64,000 bases of DNA from Neoarius graeffei (GCF_027579695.1 NC_083592.1:30012961-30076960); one strand, 5' to 3'; positions 31,740-43,200 are shown, counted from the stretch's first letter. A program made the numbers and translations. The notes: a model not told the origin generated them from the letters alone.

Positions 31740-32390
31740 CTGCCATCAAAACCGCCATGACAACCAAAACATCAAACAGAACTGAAATGTGACAACGTGA
31801 GAGAGGACCGACCTCCACGACAAATTGTTTACAACAGGAAAATCAAAAGGACTAAATTTTGTTTAAGGGAAGATCGGCCCAAAACATCAATCAGAACTGA
31901 ACTCGCATGATCAATGAGAGAGGAGATACAATTCTAGTCAGAAGAAAATGTGTTAAGTTGACCTAAGTACTCATGCGTTCGCAAAGATTTGCAATACAAT
32001 GACCAAGTTTTGTGCAGAAGGTCTAGTTCTTTAAAAAAAAAAATCAGAACTGAAATCCATTGAGAACTGAGGGAGGAAACACAATTTAACTGAAAATAAA
32101 CAGTTGTAAACAAATTGTTTACAACAGGAAAATAAACAAACAAATGACCAAGTTTTGTTCTTCATGGGAAGAACTACCCAAAACTGAAATTGGATGAGAC
32201 ATGAGAATTCCAGTGAGAGGCCTGGAAAATTCGTTAATTTGGCCTAATTAACTCCTTAGCAAAAATAAATAAATAAAAATTCACAAAACAACGGCTAAGT
32301 TTTGTGTGGAGTGATGAGTTCTTTCAAATGGAAATCCGTGGAGAACTGATGGAGGAGATACAATTTAAGTGAATTTTAGACAACAGACGC
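31740..32390. repeat. degenerate tandem repeat, about 150-bp unit, about four copies
   Basis: Recurring blocks ATCAGAACTGAAATCC...GAGAACTGA.GGAGGAGATACAATTTAA, GACCAAGTTTTGTGCAGA and AAATTGTTTACAACAGGAAA appear in the same order several times. Non-coding. It lies upstream of myorg, probably within its first intron. Confidence 0.6.
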
Positions 32391-33605
32391 CACACCATGG
32401 TAATAACTCATCAGGCTTACGGACAGAGAGCTAATAACAAATCGGCCTTTCCTTAACCATTTATGAAAACAACTGCTTCCTTTTCTTCTCTTTTCCTCCC
32501 TTTTGCTTTCATCAGTCTGCATAAGGAGAGCTCTAATTTCTTATTAAATCTATTAGTGCAATCACAACAGCTCTTTCCTGTTTTAGATCTGTTTGTGTGC
32601 ATGTGTGTGTTTTCACAGCATTAGAACTGCATTACTTCCACCTTGGGTGAAGTCACACGGATTCCCATTATTTTACATTATTGTGTCCTCTGCTGCCTAA
32701 ACAACAATTACAGCTAGGAAAAACTAAAGTTATCCAGCCTGATGAACTGCAATTAATTTTTTATTTCATTTCACTGATTCACATTGTCATGAATTTGTAT
32801 TTGCATTTTGTTTGTTTTTTTTTCAGAAAAAGAGAGTGAGAGAAAGACCAAAAAAAGTGAGGTCTGTAAAGGAATGGCTGTTGATAGTTGTTATAACACA
32901 AGTGATAAGGGGAGCTAGCTTGTCTTGTGGATGTTCCACAACGTTAAATGTAACTATAAATGGGTAATTAAAAAAAACAAACAATCTGACTTCATTTTAA
33001 GTGAAACACCGTAAATCAAATGCATAGAAAGGAAGCTCCTGACTAGGTCTAAAGTTTATTTGCAAATGCTTTACTAGCAGAATGGACCTTGGGCCATGAA
33101 TTGAGCAATGTTATTTCACACAGTCCCATGACGGAGCCTCATTGATTTTATAGACCTGTGCTACAAAACAGTCTCACACAGACTGAAAGTCAGCTGAGAA
33201 ACTGCTTCAGAAAAGATCACAGAGAACTATAAACAGCTCTCAGTATAATGGGCCGTTATGGAGTCCTTAAATAAAGGACGTGGATCTGTGGAAAGTTTAC
33301 TGGGCAGTAATGGGAGGAGTTTCTAAACCCCGAACGCCACTTTCAAGCTACTCAGCAGAGAAAAGGTTTGTGTCAGCAAATTTCCCCAATCACAGGCATC
33401 CTTATTTTTGAAAGTGCTCATTTGAGACTTAGATAAACAGTGTTTATATACAGGCTTGTGTCATTGCCTATCTGACATAAACAAAGGAAATGTGAGACAC
33501 CACAACAACCCAGAAACATGACAAATAACAAGCCAACACTTCATCCCGGCCCATTTTACTTGTATAGTTTATTTCTGGAAAAAAGTTGTGATTAAATGAC
33601 GTTAA
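32391..33605. other. no gene recognised
   Basis: Apparently low-repeat sequence upstream of myorg. It may contain the promoter or first exon of myorg; no CpG-rich or TATA-like segment stands out. Confidence 0.35.
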
Positions 33606-34101
33606 TGGCCCTTTTCCACTACCCTTTTTCAGCTCACTTCAGCTCGCTTCAGCTCACTTCAGCCCGACACGGCTCGCGTTTCGACTACCAAAAACCAACA
33701 CGACTCAGCTCGTTTCAGCCCTGCTTAGCACCTAAAACTCGCACCGTTTTGGAGTGGGGCTGAAGCGAGCCAAGCCGTGCCGAGTGAGGTTGGGGGCGTG
33801 AGCAGACACTCCCCTGTGCACTGATTGGTGAGGAGGAGTGTCCTCACATGCCCACACACGCCCCGCGAGCGCGCTGGGATCTGTAAACACTGCAAACCCG
33901 GAAGAAGAAGAATTACGAATTACGAGAATTTCTGAAGCCTTATGCGCCTCGCCTCATCTATACGCTCTTGCCAGTATCTGTTGGCGTTGTCGGTGACAAC
34001 AAGCCACAGCACCAAGACCAGCAACACTAACGACTCCATGTCCTCCATGTTTATTGTTTACTATTCGGGTCGTGAGACTACCGCTTAAAAGCTCACTGAA
34101 T

Positions 34102-34666
34102 CAGTGACATACAGAGCATCGTGGACGAGTTCGCGGAGCGCAAGGCTCGTCGTATGCCCTTCAAATAATGCACGCAGTAGGCTATTGATGTTTTATTATG
34201 AGCCATGTACAGTATGTCACCTAATGTTTTTTTGTTTCTGAGTTACATGTTCGTTTGAAGGACTTAATGTACAAAATAACATAGTTGCACCCCGTAGTGT
34301 TGAAATTGGTAAACACAGTGCATTCAGTGAGGTTTGCACCGCCCTCCTTTTATTTCTGACTCTTCCTGTCACCGTTGCAGCCTCTGAGCGCTCATTCGTA
34401 TGCCCTTCAAATAATGTGCACAGTATAGGCTATTGATGTTTTATTATGAGCCATGTACAGTATCCTAATGTTTTTTGTTTCTGAGTTACATGTTCGTTTG
34501 AAGGACTTGATGTACTAAATAACATAGTTGCACCCGGTAGTGTTGAAATTGGTAAACACCGCAGTTGCAGACATTTTGTAGCCTAAAATGATGTTATGAT
34601 AAGCTTTAATAAAGGGCCCGGTCATTTGCCCCGCCCCCGGCCCGGCTCTGACTTGTTCCGCCACTG
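34102..34666. mobile_element. internally rearranged hAT fragment inside the Harbinger-like MITE
   Basis: Right end, inverted, begins CAGTGGCGGAACAAGTCAG; left end begins CAGTGACATACAGAG. TCACTGAT follows the right end and TCACTGAAT precedes the left end, an 8-bp hAT duplication with one extra A. Inside, a segment of about 165 bp starting TATGCCCTTCAAATAATG is duplicated at a spacing of about 244 bp (34,153 and 34,397). Confidence 0.75.
34344..34397 (+). pseudogene. hAT transposase dimerisation-motif scrap
   Basis: Reads LLLFLTLPVTVAASERSF, the start of the hAT C-terminal dimerisation domain, and compares directly with LTLPVSVASSERSF in the hAT at 17,945. It is cut off by the internal duplication. 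Confidence 0.8.
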
Positions 34667-35645
34667 TCACTGATGTCACTGTTTGCGCTGCTTAACGACA
34701 TCACCTGACGTCCACCCACTTTCACTAACTCCACCCAATGTGTCCACCCACTTCCAGCCAGCACGGTTCAGCGCGGTTGTAGTCGAAATGCAACTCCAAC
34801 AGCCCCACTCAGCTCGACTCAGCTCGACTCAGCACGGCACGGCTCAGCCGCGTTTGTAGTGGAAAAGCGGCATAATAGTGCACTAGGAATCAGGGTCATG
34901 ATGGAGGTATGTAAGGCCAAGTAGACAACTGTATTATAGCGAGTAAGAGACTGAATGATGACTTGGTAGTTGTAAAATAATTAAACATCTGCTGTGTGCT
35001 GTGGGATAAAGCAATGAAATCACTTAGGCTGCGTTTACACTGACAAACAAACCCAGTCCCCCCTCCCCTTCCCTCCCACATCTGGCACAGATATTGTCGA
35101 ATACGTGTAAACAGCTCGGATAGGATTTTTCCACATCAGTCAAACAAGGCTCCAAATCTGAAATGTTGCTGATATCTGGTTAATTTGACTCGCATCTAAA
35201 TGCTCAAATCCTGTTAATTCTGAAGTCAATCAGCAGTGTTATACAGCAACTGTTAACAAATCAGCCAAAGTGACGCATTTGGCACGCAAACATACATGAA
35301 TTGTAGAAGGTGGTCTGTGGATAGTCTGTGTAGTCCAGATTAAATAATTAACAATTATTCCACGAAATCGAGTCATACATGACAGGGCTGCAACAACGAA
35401 TCAATAAAATCGATAAAAATCGATTATTAAAAGTGTTGGCAACGAATTTCATTATCGATTCGTCATGTCGCGCGATTACAAAGTCACAGACCGTTTGAAC
35501 AAAGTCGTTCTATTTTTAAAAAAGTCTCTGGTTTGAGTTGAGCGCGGAGTTCACACTCCGGAGCAGAAGGTGGCAGTAATGCACCATTAAGCTGGATGCC
35601 AGCCAAACAAGCAGAGTTGAGCTCAGAGCGGAGTTGTTTAGAAAC

Positions 35646-36538
35646 ATGGCGGAAGCGGAGAAACCAGTGCGACCAAAATCATCTAAAGTGTGGGAGCATT
35701 TCACGCTAAACAAAACGAATAACGCCGCTTTTCCACTACAAACGCGGCTGAGTCGGGCTGAGCCGTGCCGTGCTGAGTCGAGCTGAGCGGGGCTGTTGGA
35801 GTTGCATTTCGACTACAACCGCGCTGAACCGTGCTGGCTGGAAGTGGGTGGACACATTGGGTGGAGTTAGCGAAAGTGGGTGGACGTCAGGTGATGTCGT
35901 TAAGCAGCGCAAACAGTGACATCAGTGATCTTTTAAGCGGTAGTCTCACGACCCGGATAGTAAACAATAAACATGGAGGACATGGAGTCGTTAGTGTTGC
36001 TGGTCTTGGTTCTGTGGCTTGTTGTCACCGACAACAGATACTGGCAAGAGCGTATAGATGAGGCGAGGCGCAAAAGGCTTCAGAAATTCTCGTAATTCGT
36101 AATTCTTCCGGGTTTATGGTGTTTACAGATCCCAGCGTGCTCGCGGGGCGTGTGTGGGCATGTGAAGACACTCCTCCTCACCAATCAGTGCACAGGGGAG
36201 TGTCTGCTCACACCCCCAGCCTCACTCAGCTCGGTTTGGCTCGCTTCAGCCCTACTCCAAAACCGTGCGAGTTTTGGGTGCTAAGCAGGGCTGAAGCGAG
36301 CCGAGTCGTGCTGTTTTGAGGTAGTCGAAACGTGAGCCGTGTCGGGCTGAAATGAGCTGAAGCGAGCTGAAAACGGGTAGTGGAAAAGGGCCATAAGTGT
36401 GTTACCACCTCAACACCATCTGAGCGTCTGTTTTCTGCAGCAGGAAACAGCCTCCAAGAAGAGAGCGAACCTGAGTCAGGAGCATGTGGACATGCTCACA
36501 TTTTTGCATTGCAATGCAAAGTGTCTGAGCAAAGGGAG
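35646..36538 (+). pseudogene. ZBED-like hAT transposase, first and last pieces
   Basis: ATG at 35,646 opens MAEAEKPVRPKSSKVWEHF then TLNKTNNA, the beginning of a BED zinc finger (V-W-x-H-F), stopping at the Harbinger-like MITE (35,723). After it, VTTSTPSERLFSAAGNSLQE (from about 36,406) is the hAT dimerisation motif, and after one frame change SQEHVDMLTFLHCNAKCLSK ends at 36,538. The catalytic region is missing. The BED Cys/His residues past the start are also lost. Confidence 0.8.
35723..36393. mobile_element. Harbinger-like MITE, copy 3 (inverted)
   Basis: 671 bp, inverted relative to copy 1, with TAA duplication (35,720-35,722 and 36,394-36,396). It sits exactly between the two surviving transposase pieces of the hAT element. 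It lacks the 565-bp insert of copy 2. Confidence 0.88.
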
Positions 36539-37180
36539 TGAGAGAGAGAGAGTGTGTGTGTGTGTATGAGTTTGTGCATCTGTGTTTTCTGATTTGTATT
36601 TTTCTTTATTTTTTTATAATTTATTTATTGTTCTAACCACTCAGATCCCTTTAAAAATATATACCTCTTTTTGTGCACTTTATTTTTAAAAAGCCTATAT
36701 ATTTTTTTTTATTATTTTATTTTTTTACTGCTCAGGGATGATCAAGGATCAACATGTTTTTGCACTAAAGATTTTTTGCACTGTGAATTTTTTTTTTGAA
36801 TAAAGGGTTGGAAATTAATGCTTTTTTGTTTGTTTTTTATCTGATTCATCGATTAATCGAAAAAATAATCGACAGATTAATCGATTATTAAAATAATCGT
36901 TAGTTGCAGCCCTAATACATGAGCTGATAGCACTACGCGCCTCATCGGCTATGGATCTCACAGGATTGAGTGGAATAACTGTTTTATTCTATCCACGTTC
37001 ACTGGATTTTGAGAAACGGAGTTGTTTTTTTTTTGCAAATTCAATCAGTAAAAACTTTATACAAAACGTCCAACAAAATCATTTCTGCTTAGAATATAAA
37101 CAAACTGGCAAAATGACAGTAGCAATTTGTGAAAAATGCTATAATAATAATTCTTGAAAAATTAAAGGATACGTTCTTAC

Positions 37181-37299
37181 CATCAAATACTTTCAGTCCA
37201 TATTTTGTTGCTTTTTTTGGTATTTTTAGGGTTTTGTTTCTGAGTAGTTTTTTTTTTTTTTATTTCATCCTCTGTTGGTTCAGCAACATGTGCCACCAT
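37181..37299 (-). pseudogene. small exon resembling the N-terminus of DUF3504/Crypton-like proteins
   Basis: Open from ATG 37,299: MVAHVAEPTEDEIKKKKLL then KIPKKATKYGLKVFD, 39 codons, ending at a consensus donor GAT|GGTAAGAAC. The pattern of a short acidic start followed by N-T-K-K-A-T-K-x-G-x-K-V-F resembles fish proteins related to KIAA1958/Crypton tyrosine recombinases (from memory). No downstream exon was found, so the parent element is uncertain. Copy B has the same exon broken by a 2-nt difference and a hAT insertion. Confidence 0.4.
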
Positions 37300-37636
37300 T
37301 TTGTTTTTCTCTACTCATGGTATATTAGCTGATATCCTAGTAGTAGAGTAGCCAATCAGAATGCGTGATTGCTCATATCAGGCGAATGTGGATAGAATAA
37401 GTTGTCATAAATTTGTGAGCCAATAACCATTCAAAAACAAAAACAACTCAGAGGAGCTACAGGAACTAGGCTGTCCATGAGGACGTTTCTCAGGCCATCG
37501 CAGACCAAGGACATGATCCTGGCTCTTATGCCAATGTAAAATTAAATACCTTAAGGCAAAACAAAGCAGATAAAGACCATAATAACCACAGTGGAAACAA
37601 CAGACGTGTTTATTCTCCACTGTCAAAGGTGTCGTC

Positions 37637-38356
37637 TTGGGCCAAGTTTACATTAGACCGTATCTGTCTCGTTTTCTTCGCAGATGCACTGTCCGTTTAC
37701 ATTAAAACGCCTGGAAACGCCGGGAAACGGGAATCCACCAGGGTCCACGTATTCAATCCAGATCGTGTCTGGTCCGGTGCTGTGTAAACATTGAGAATAC
37801 GTGGATACGCTGTGCTGAACTCTAGCTGGTGTCGTCATTGGACAACGTCACTGTGACATCCACCTTCCTGATTCGCTGGCGTTGGTCATGTGACGCGACT
37901 GCTGAAAAACAGCGCGGACTTCCGCCTTGTATCACCTTTCATTAAAGAGTATAAAAATATGAAAATACTGCAAATACTGATGCAAATACTGCCCATTGTG
38001 TAGTTATGATTGTCTTTAGGCTTGCCATCCTTCCACTTGCAAGTGGTAAGTGACGCGCATGCCCGATATGCACTGGGATCACACACACAGCGGCTCAGTC
38101 CCGAATCACTGCTTGTGCACTTCACTCGCGCGCTCTGTGAGCTGCGCAGGGCCGGAGTGCGCACCCTCCAGAGGGCACTCGCTGTTCAGGGCGGAGTGAT
38201 TTGGAGCGCAGGATGCCTGCGGAGCTGAGCGTATCCGTGTATTGGCGTTGCTGTGTGCACGCGAATCGTGTATTGGCGTTGCTGTGTGCACGCTAATCGT
38301 CTTAAAAACATTAATCTGATGATCCGCTGATACGGTCTAATGTAAACCCCACCTTG
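37637..38356. mobile_element. MITE with GTTTACATTAGACCGTATC ends, copy 1
   Basis: Inverted termini GTTTACATTAGACCGTATC (37,646) and GATACGGTCTAATGTAAAC (to about 38,347). Contains a two-unit tandem CGTGTATTGGCGTTGCTGTG (about 38,236 and 38,268) and GC-rich centre. A CTTGG pair at the borders may be a 5-bp target duplication. Non-coding. Confidence 0.8.
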
Positions 38357-39407
38357 GTTTCAACCACATTCCTCATGAGACTGAGGTGAACAAAAGTTAC
38401 GTGATCCTTGACTTACAGAGCAGCAATAAGGGGTCTTTTACTCCTCGTTTGTCTCATTTTAAGGCTATAACTCATGATCATCTGAACTCTTCATACATTT
38501 TGAAGAAACTCTATGAAAATAACGTCTTCTACTTTAGGGCTCATGTTCAACCACAATGATACAAAGTTTCAGCTTGGTGCATTTTGTCAGGAGATTGATA
38601 TAAACACAGTAATCGGATATAGGTCAGGTCCAAGGGTGTCGTCTCCGATAGCAGCTAAACTGTTGTTTTGATGACGTGCGAGCTATGTCGCACGTCAAAC
38701 ACACCTCATGAGTCCACCCACTCATTCACGCCTGTAGCATGCTCCTATAAGCATACATAGCCACCGTCCCACACGCTGAACTAGTGTAGCTACCGAAAAA
38801 CGTAAGTTAAAAATGAGTGAACAGACACCACCAGCCTCGCAATCTACGTCATGAAATTTAGTTGGTAGGACCTCTTGATCACGTAGGAGGTGGTTTGGGT
38901 TTGAAAAGACAGACGTTGCTCCAAAGACAGCAATCTGCAAACTGTCAAATCAGCTGTCATTAAAGACAGCTTGACCATCTGCAAACTAACCGCCATACAG
39001 AATATGATATGACGAGTATTTTATTTGCCTTGAATTCAGGTCTTGTTTACATTAAAAGGGCCAGCTCACCCTTCCCAGGCTCCAATTATTTGTTTTGAAA
39101 GCATGTAGCCGCTACCTGCCTGCACCAAAACCTCTGCAAATTCACTATTAGTGACCTTTTTCCTTCATCTACATGTCATACGTAGAAGATTTGAACAAAA
39201 CATGCCTTCTTTAATTCGCGGCTACCTGCGAGACAGCCGAGGTGGCTCAAGTCCATTATAATGGAATAACCATGTACAGAAACAGAACGGATCGTTTAAA
39301 AGAATTTAAAATACAAGATACTCTGATCAACTGTAATATGAAATTGAAGACAGTTTAAAGTGTATGGCGTAGGATGTCGCCAAATTGTAGTGGACTGTTT
39401 TTGGAAT
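38357..39407. other. no gene recognised
   Basis: Low-complexity-free sequence with no supported frame. About 38,660-38,700 contains GACGTGCGAGCTATGTCGCACGTC, a short palindromic stretch. Nothing else recognised. Confidence 0.35.
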
Positions 39408-40516
39408 GGGCGGTACGGTGGTGTAGTGGTTAGCACTTGTCGCTTCACAGCAAGAAGGTTCCGGGTTTGAGCCCGGTGGCCGACAAGGGCTTTCTGTGTG
39501 GAGTTTGCATGTTCTCCCCGTGTCTGTGTGGGTTTCCTCTGGGTGCTCTGGTTTCCCCCCCAGTCCAAAGACATGCAGGTTAGGCTAATTGATGGCTCTA
39601 AATTGACCGTAGGTGTGAATGTGATCATGAATGGTTGTTTGTCTCTATGGTGGTGTTTACATTAGACCGTATCAGCGGATCATCAGATTAACGTTTTTAA
39701 AACGATTCGCGTGCACACAGCAACACCAATACACAATTCGCGTGCACACAGCAACGCCAATACACGGATACGCTAATCACATGACTAATTAGATGGCACG
39801 TCACATGATCCCAGTGCATATCGGGCATGTGCAAGTCACTTGCAAGTGGAAGGATGGCAAGTGAACACCTTCTCCAGCAGATAAACACACCTGGCTGTGA
39901 TGTTCATGTTCTCACTGAGTTTAAGCGCCTGAAGGAGGTAAATAAGTTGAAATGTGTAAATAAACCTCAGTGCGGCTCAGCGCTTCCTCCTGCGCTCCAA
40001 ATCACTCCGCCCTGAACAGCGAGTGCCCTCTGGAGGGTGCGCACTCCGGCCCTGCGCAGCTCACAGAGCGCGCGAGTGAAGCGCACGAGCAGTGATTCGG
40101 GACTGAGCCGCTGTGTGTGTGATCCCAACGCCAGCGAATCAGGAAGGTGGATGTCACAGTGACGTTGTCCAATGACGACGTCAGCTAGAGCTCAGCACTG
40201 CGTTTCCTCGTTCCTCAATGTTTACACAGCACCGGATCAGATACGAACTGGGTTGAATACGTGGGCCCTGGCGGATTCAAGTTGTTCCACCTGTGGAGTC
40301 GTTTCCCGGCGTTTTAATGTGCACGGACAGTGCATCCGCGACGAAAACGAGATGGATACGGTCTAATGTAAACACCACCTGAGTGTCAGCCCTGCGATGA
40401 TCTGGCAACTTGTCCAGGGTGTACCCCGCCTCTCGCCCATAGTCAGCTGGGATAGGCTCCAGCTTGCCTGCGACCCTGCACAGGATAAGCGGTTACAGAT
40501 AATGGATGAATGGATG
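39408..40516 (+). mobile_element. tRNA-derived SINE (old subfamily), interrupted by a MITE
   Basis: Head GGCGGTACGGTGGTGTAGTG at 39,408; sequence stops at 39,648 (GTCTCTAT) and resumes at 40,380 with GTGTCAGCCCTGCGATGATC, ending GGATAAGCGGTTACAGATAA. Possible duplication TTTTGGAAT / TTTTGGGAAT. Confidence 0.88.
39649..40379. mobile_element. MITE with GGTGGTGTTTACATTAGACC ends, copy 2
   Basis: Perfect inverted termini of 25 bp starting GGTGGTGTTTACATTAGACC. Internal sequence is inverted relative to copy 1. No clear target duplication at the SINE border. Non-coding. Confidence 0.85.
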
Positions 40517-41039
40517 TTTTGGGAATATTACTAGCATTTAAAATGGCAACTCGCTACTGCGAGGAGAGGATTCTGGGACAGGAAGACCAGCCCCTTTAAG
40601 AGGAAGTGATTGTTTAAAAATGCTTTCATTAGGAGTTTTTGTTGGTCTTTGTGCACATTTATACAAAGTACATCCTGTAGGCCACTTTGAAAGGGTTACT
40701 TGCATTGTTACATCTCAATAATACAAGCACTGTTTGATTTCAATGTTCACTTGGATGCTTCAGTTTTAAGAAAACAAATACAGACCCATTTTCCTTAATA
40801 TCAGTAGCAAGTAATAGTTAATCTTATTAACAAGAGTGAGCTTGTACAAGACTTTTACAGAAACTTTTGAGAAGGAGGAAAAATATAATCTAATTATTGT
40901 TAAACAAAATCTCAGAAAATATTGAAATATATAATTTCTTTGCTGATATCACACACCCCTAGTCAGGTTTACATGTAAACAGACTGGAGTTAAAATATAT
41001 ATAAAATCAGATCCATGTACGTTTTATCTTCGTTTCAGC
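40517..41039. other. no gene recognised
   Basis: AT-rich, no supported frame or repeat end. Confidence 0.35.
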
Positions 41040-41788
41040 CATTATAACCACAAAGGAGGTATAGATCTGGAGGGTCCTCAGACATATAGTGTTTTGGTAA
41101 ACTGGGATGTATGGATGCTGAGTCCCCCACTCGCTTGTTCACTCGAGTTTGTTGACGGTGTAGTGGCTGCTGCTTTATGTCCCGGGGCTCCCTCATGCCT
41201 GTGTTACCTTCTGGCTCTCCCCTTTTAGTTATGCTATCATAGTTTTGCCGGAGTCCCTGCTTGTACTCGGTGCAAAATGTATACCGTACCGACTTATTCA
41301 GGTGACATTGGGCATACCTAACAACCTGCGTTTTCTCTCTCTTCCCTCTCCCACTGTCTGTCTCTCTGAGTTACATGTCAATCCTGGGATCAGGATGCTG
41401 ACGTCTTCTGCTCCTCAGACCTGCCTGATCCATCCTGGTGCCCTGTGTCTGGTTGGAGTCTCATCGCATCGCTCCTGTGGAGGACGGCCCAATATGGACA
41501 GTTGAAAGTCACACCTGGAGGACACTCTGGACACTTACAGTAATGCTTTTGGGGCTGAGGACTACAGTGGACTTGCTAACTTTAGTACTGCAGTTGTCAT
41601 GAACAGTTTTGCACTCAAGTTTCCATTAATGAAGAGTTATAACATCAACGAAACTGACTTCATGTTAAAACTGTTAATGTTATAGTCATGTTGTTGTCCA
41701 GGTGAGGATGGGTTCCCTTTTGAGTCTGGTTCCTCTGAGGGAGTTTTTCCTTGCCACTGTCGCCACAGGCTTGCTCATTGGGGATAGA

Positions 41789-42147
41789 TCTCATCTCATC
41801 TCATCATCTGTAGCCGCTTTATCCTGTTCTCTACTGTTCTACCCCAGCTGACTACGGGCGAAAGGCGGGGTACACCCTGGACAAGTCGCCAGGTCATCAC
41901 AGGGCTGACACATAGACACAGACAACCATTCACACTCACACCTACGGTCAATTTAGAGTCACCAGTTAACCTAACCTGCATGTCTTTGGACTGTGGGGGG
42001 AACCGGAGCACCCGGAGGAAACCCACGCGGACACGGGGAGAACATGCAAACTCCACACAGAAAGGCCCTCGGCGGCCATGGGGCTCGAACCCGGACCTTC
42101 TTGCTGTGAGGCGACAGCGCTACCCACTACACCACCGTGCCGCCCCT
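41789..42147 (-). mobile_element. tRNA-derived SINE (young subfamily)
   Basis: Minus-strand copy lacking part of the region near the tail; duplication ATTGGGGATAGA (41,777-41,788 and 42,148-42,159). Confidence 0.92.
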
Positions 42148-42224
42148 ATTGGGGATAGATTAGGGATAAAATTAGCTCATGTCTTGGGTCATTCAGATTC
42201 TGTAAAGCTGCTTTGGGACAATGT

Positions 42225-42598
42225 CTCATCTCATTATCTCTAGCCGCTTTATCCTGTTCTACAGGGTCGCAGGCAAGCTGGAGCCTATCCCAGCTGACTA
42301 CGGGCGAAAGGCGGGGTACACCCTGGACAAGTCGCCAGGTCATCACAGGGCTGACACAGAGACACAGACAACCATTCACACTCACATTCACACCTACGGT
42401 CAATTTAGAGTCACCAGTTAACCTAACCTGCATGTCTTTGGACTGTGGGGGGAACCGGAGCACCCGGAGGAAACCCACGCGGACACGGGGAGAACATGCA
42501 AACTCCGCACAGAAAGGCCCTCGCCGGCCCCGGGGCTCGAACCCAGGACCTTCTTGCTGTGAGGCGACAGCGCTAACCACTACACCATCGTGCCGCCC
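42225..42598 (-). mobile_element. tRNA-derived SINE (young subfamily), full length
   Basis: Minus-strand copy about 80 bp from the preceding SINE; duplication TGGGACAATGT (42,214-42,224 and 42,599-42,609). Confidence 0.92.
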
Positions 42599-42645
42599 TG
42601 GGACAATGTTTATTGTTAAAAGCGCTATACAAATAAACTTTACTT

Positions 42646-43200
42646 GAGACAACCACAACAACATTTCCCTCTGTTTATCTCTGACTCAGTGTGCTGTAAA
42701 CACTTAGCCAGCACTGAATAATAAAGAAAAGTGCTGAAGCTGTAAAAACCTGCTGTCTTCTCATCCCTGTTTATATATTAAAGCTATAGACTCAGTGACA
42801 CTGCAGTAAACAGCTGTTTACTACCTCGGTATGCAGCGGTTACTAGTTGTTGTCTTAACACGAAGCCCAGCTGACTTACAGAAACATAGTTACAACAAAA
42901 TACATATCTGTACAAACAAAACAGTAATTAAGAGCCATAAATATATAAAAATAGAGCCGACTGTTATAAAGCCTTCTCACTTTGCGAAGCGGGACTCACT
43001 CAGTCACTGCGGTCCAGCTGCAGCAGCGCGAGCTCGGCAAACCTGTTCCGCAACTCTGAAGTTTGAGAAACATCACGTGACTTTTGAAGCTATTTCCCGG
43101 TGCATTGTGGGAATGGTAGTGTCCAAAACAACAAAATGGCGGTTATACAATCACAAAGTGTCACAATTCATAACAAAGCTGCACCTCATGTAGAAAGTAT
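42646..43200. other. no gene recognised
   Basis: No supported frame. The part near 43,010-43,150 has somewhat higher GC and includes CAAAATGGCGG, but nothing shows a promoter. Confidence 0.35.

Larger units (their letters stand above)
33606..34872. mobile_element. Harbinger-like MITE, copy 2, with hAT insertion
   Basis: Same ends as copy 1 with TAA duplication (33,603-33,605 and 34,873-34,875). It is longer than copies 1 and 3 because of a 565-bp insert at 34,102. The left terminal CAGCTCACTTCAG motif is repeated once more than in copy 1. Confidence 0.85.
35383..36914 (+). mobile_element. hAT (ZBED-type) transposon, internally deleted, with Harbinger-like MITE inside
   Basis: Ends CAGGGCTGCAACAACG and, inverted, TAGGGCTGCAACTAACG; perfect 8-bp duplication ATACATGA (35,375-35,382 and 36,915-36,922). 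Subterminal ATCGATTAATCG-type repeats lie at both ends. Transposase start and end survive; the middle is gone. Confidence 0.92.
35350..37400 (-). mobile_element. interspersed element with a coding-like first exon (copy A), split by hAT
   Basis: Inverted relative to copy B at 17,810. Left part to 35,382, then a hAT insertion, then 36,915-37,400 (GAGTGGAATAACTGTTTTAT, CACTGGATTTTGAGAAACG, AACAAAATCATTTCTGC). Contains the small exon at 37,181-37,299. The transposon superfamily is not established. Confidence 0.7.
41040..42645 (+). mobile_element. long interspersed repeat ending AAATAAACTTTACTTGA, with two SINEs
   Basis: Non-coding repeat whose 3' part recurs at 24,075, 57,489, 58,436 (inverted) and 61,842. 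Landmarks: GAGTTACATGTCAATCCTGG, CTGATCCATCCTGGTGCCCT, GAGGATGGGTTCCCTTTTGA, AAAGCTGCTTTGGGACAATG and the final GCGCTATACAAATAAAC. The tail resembles LINE/SINE 3' tails of fish. Two SINEs have hit it independently. Confidence 0.75.
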
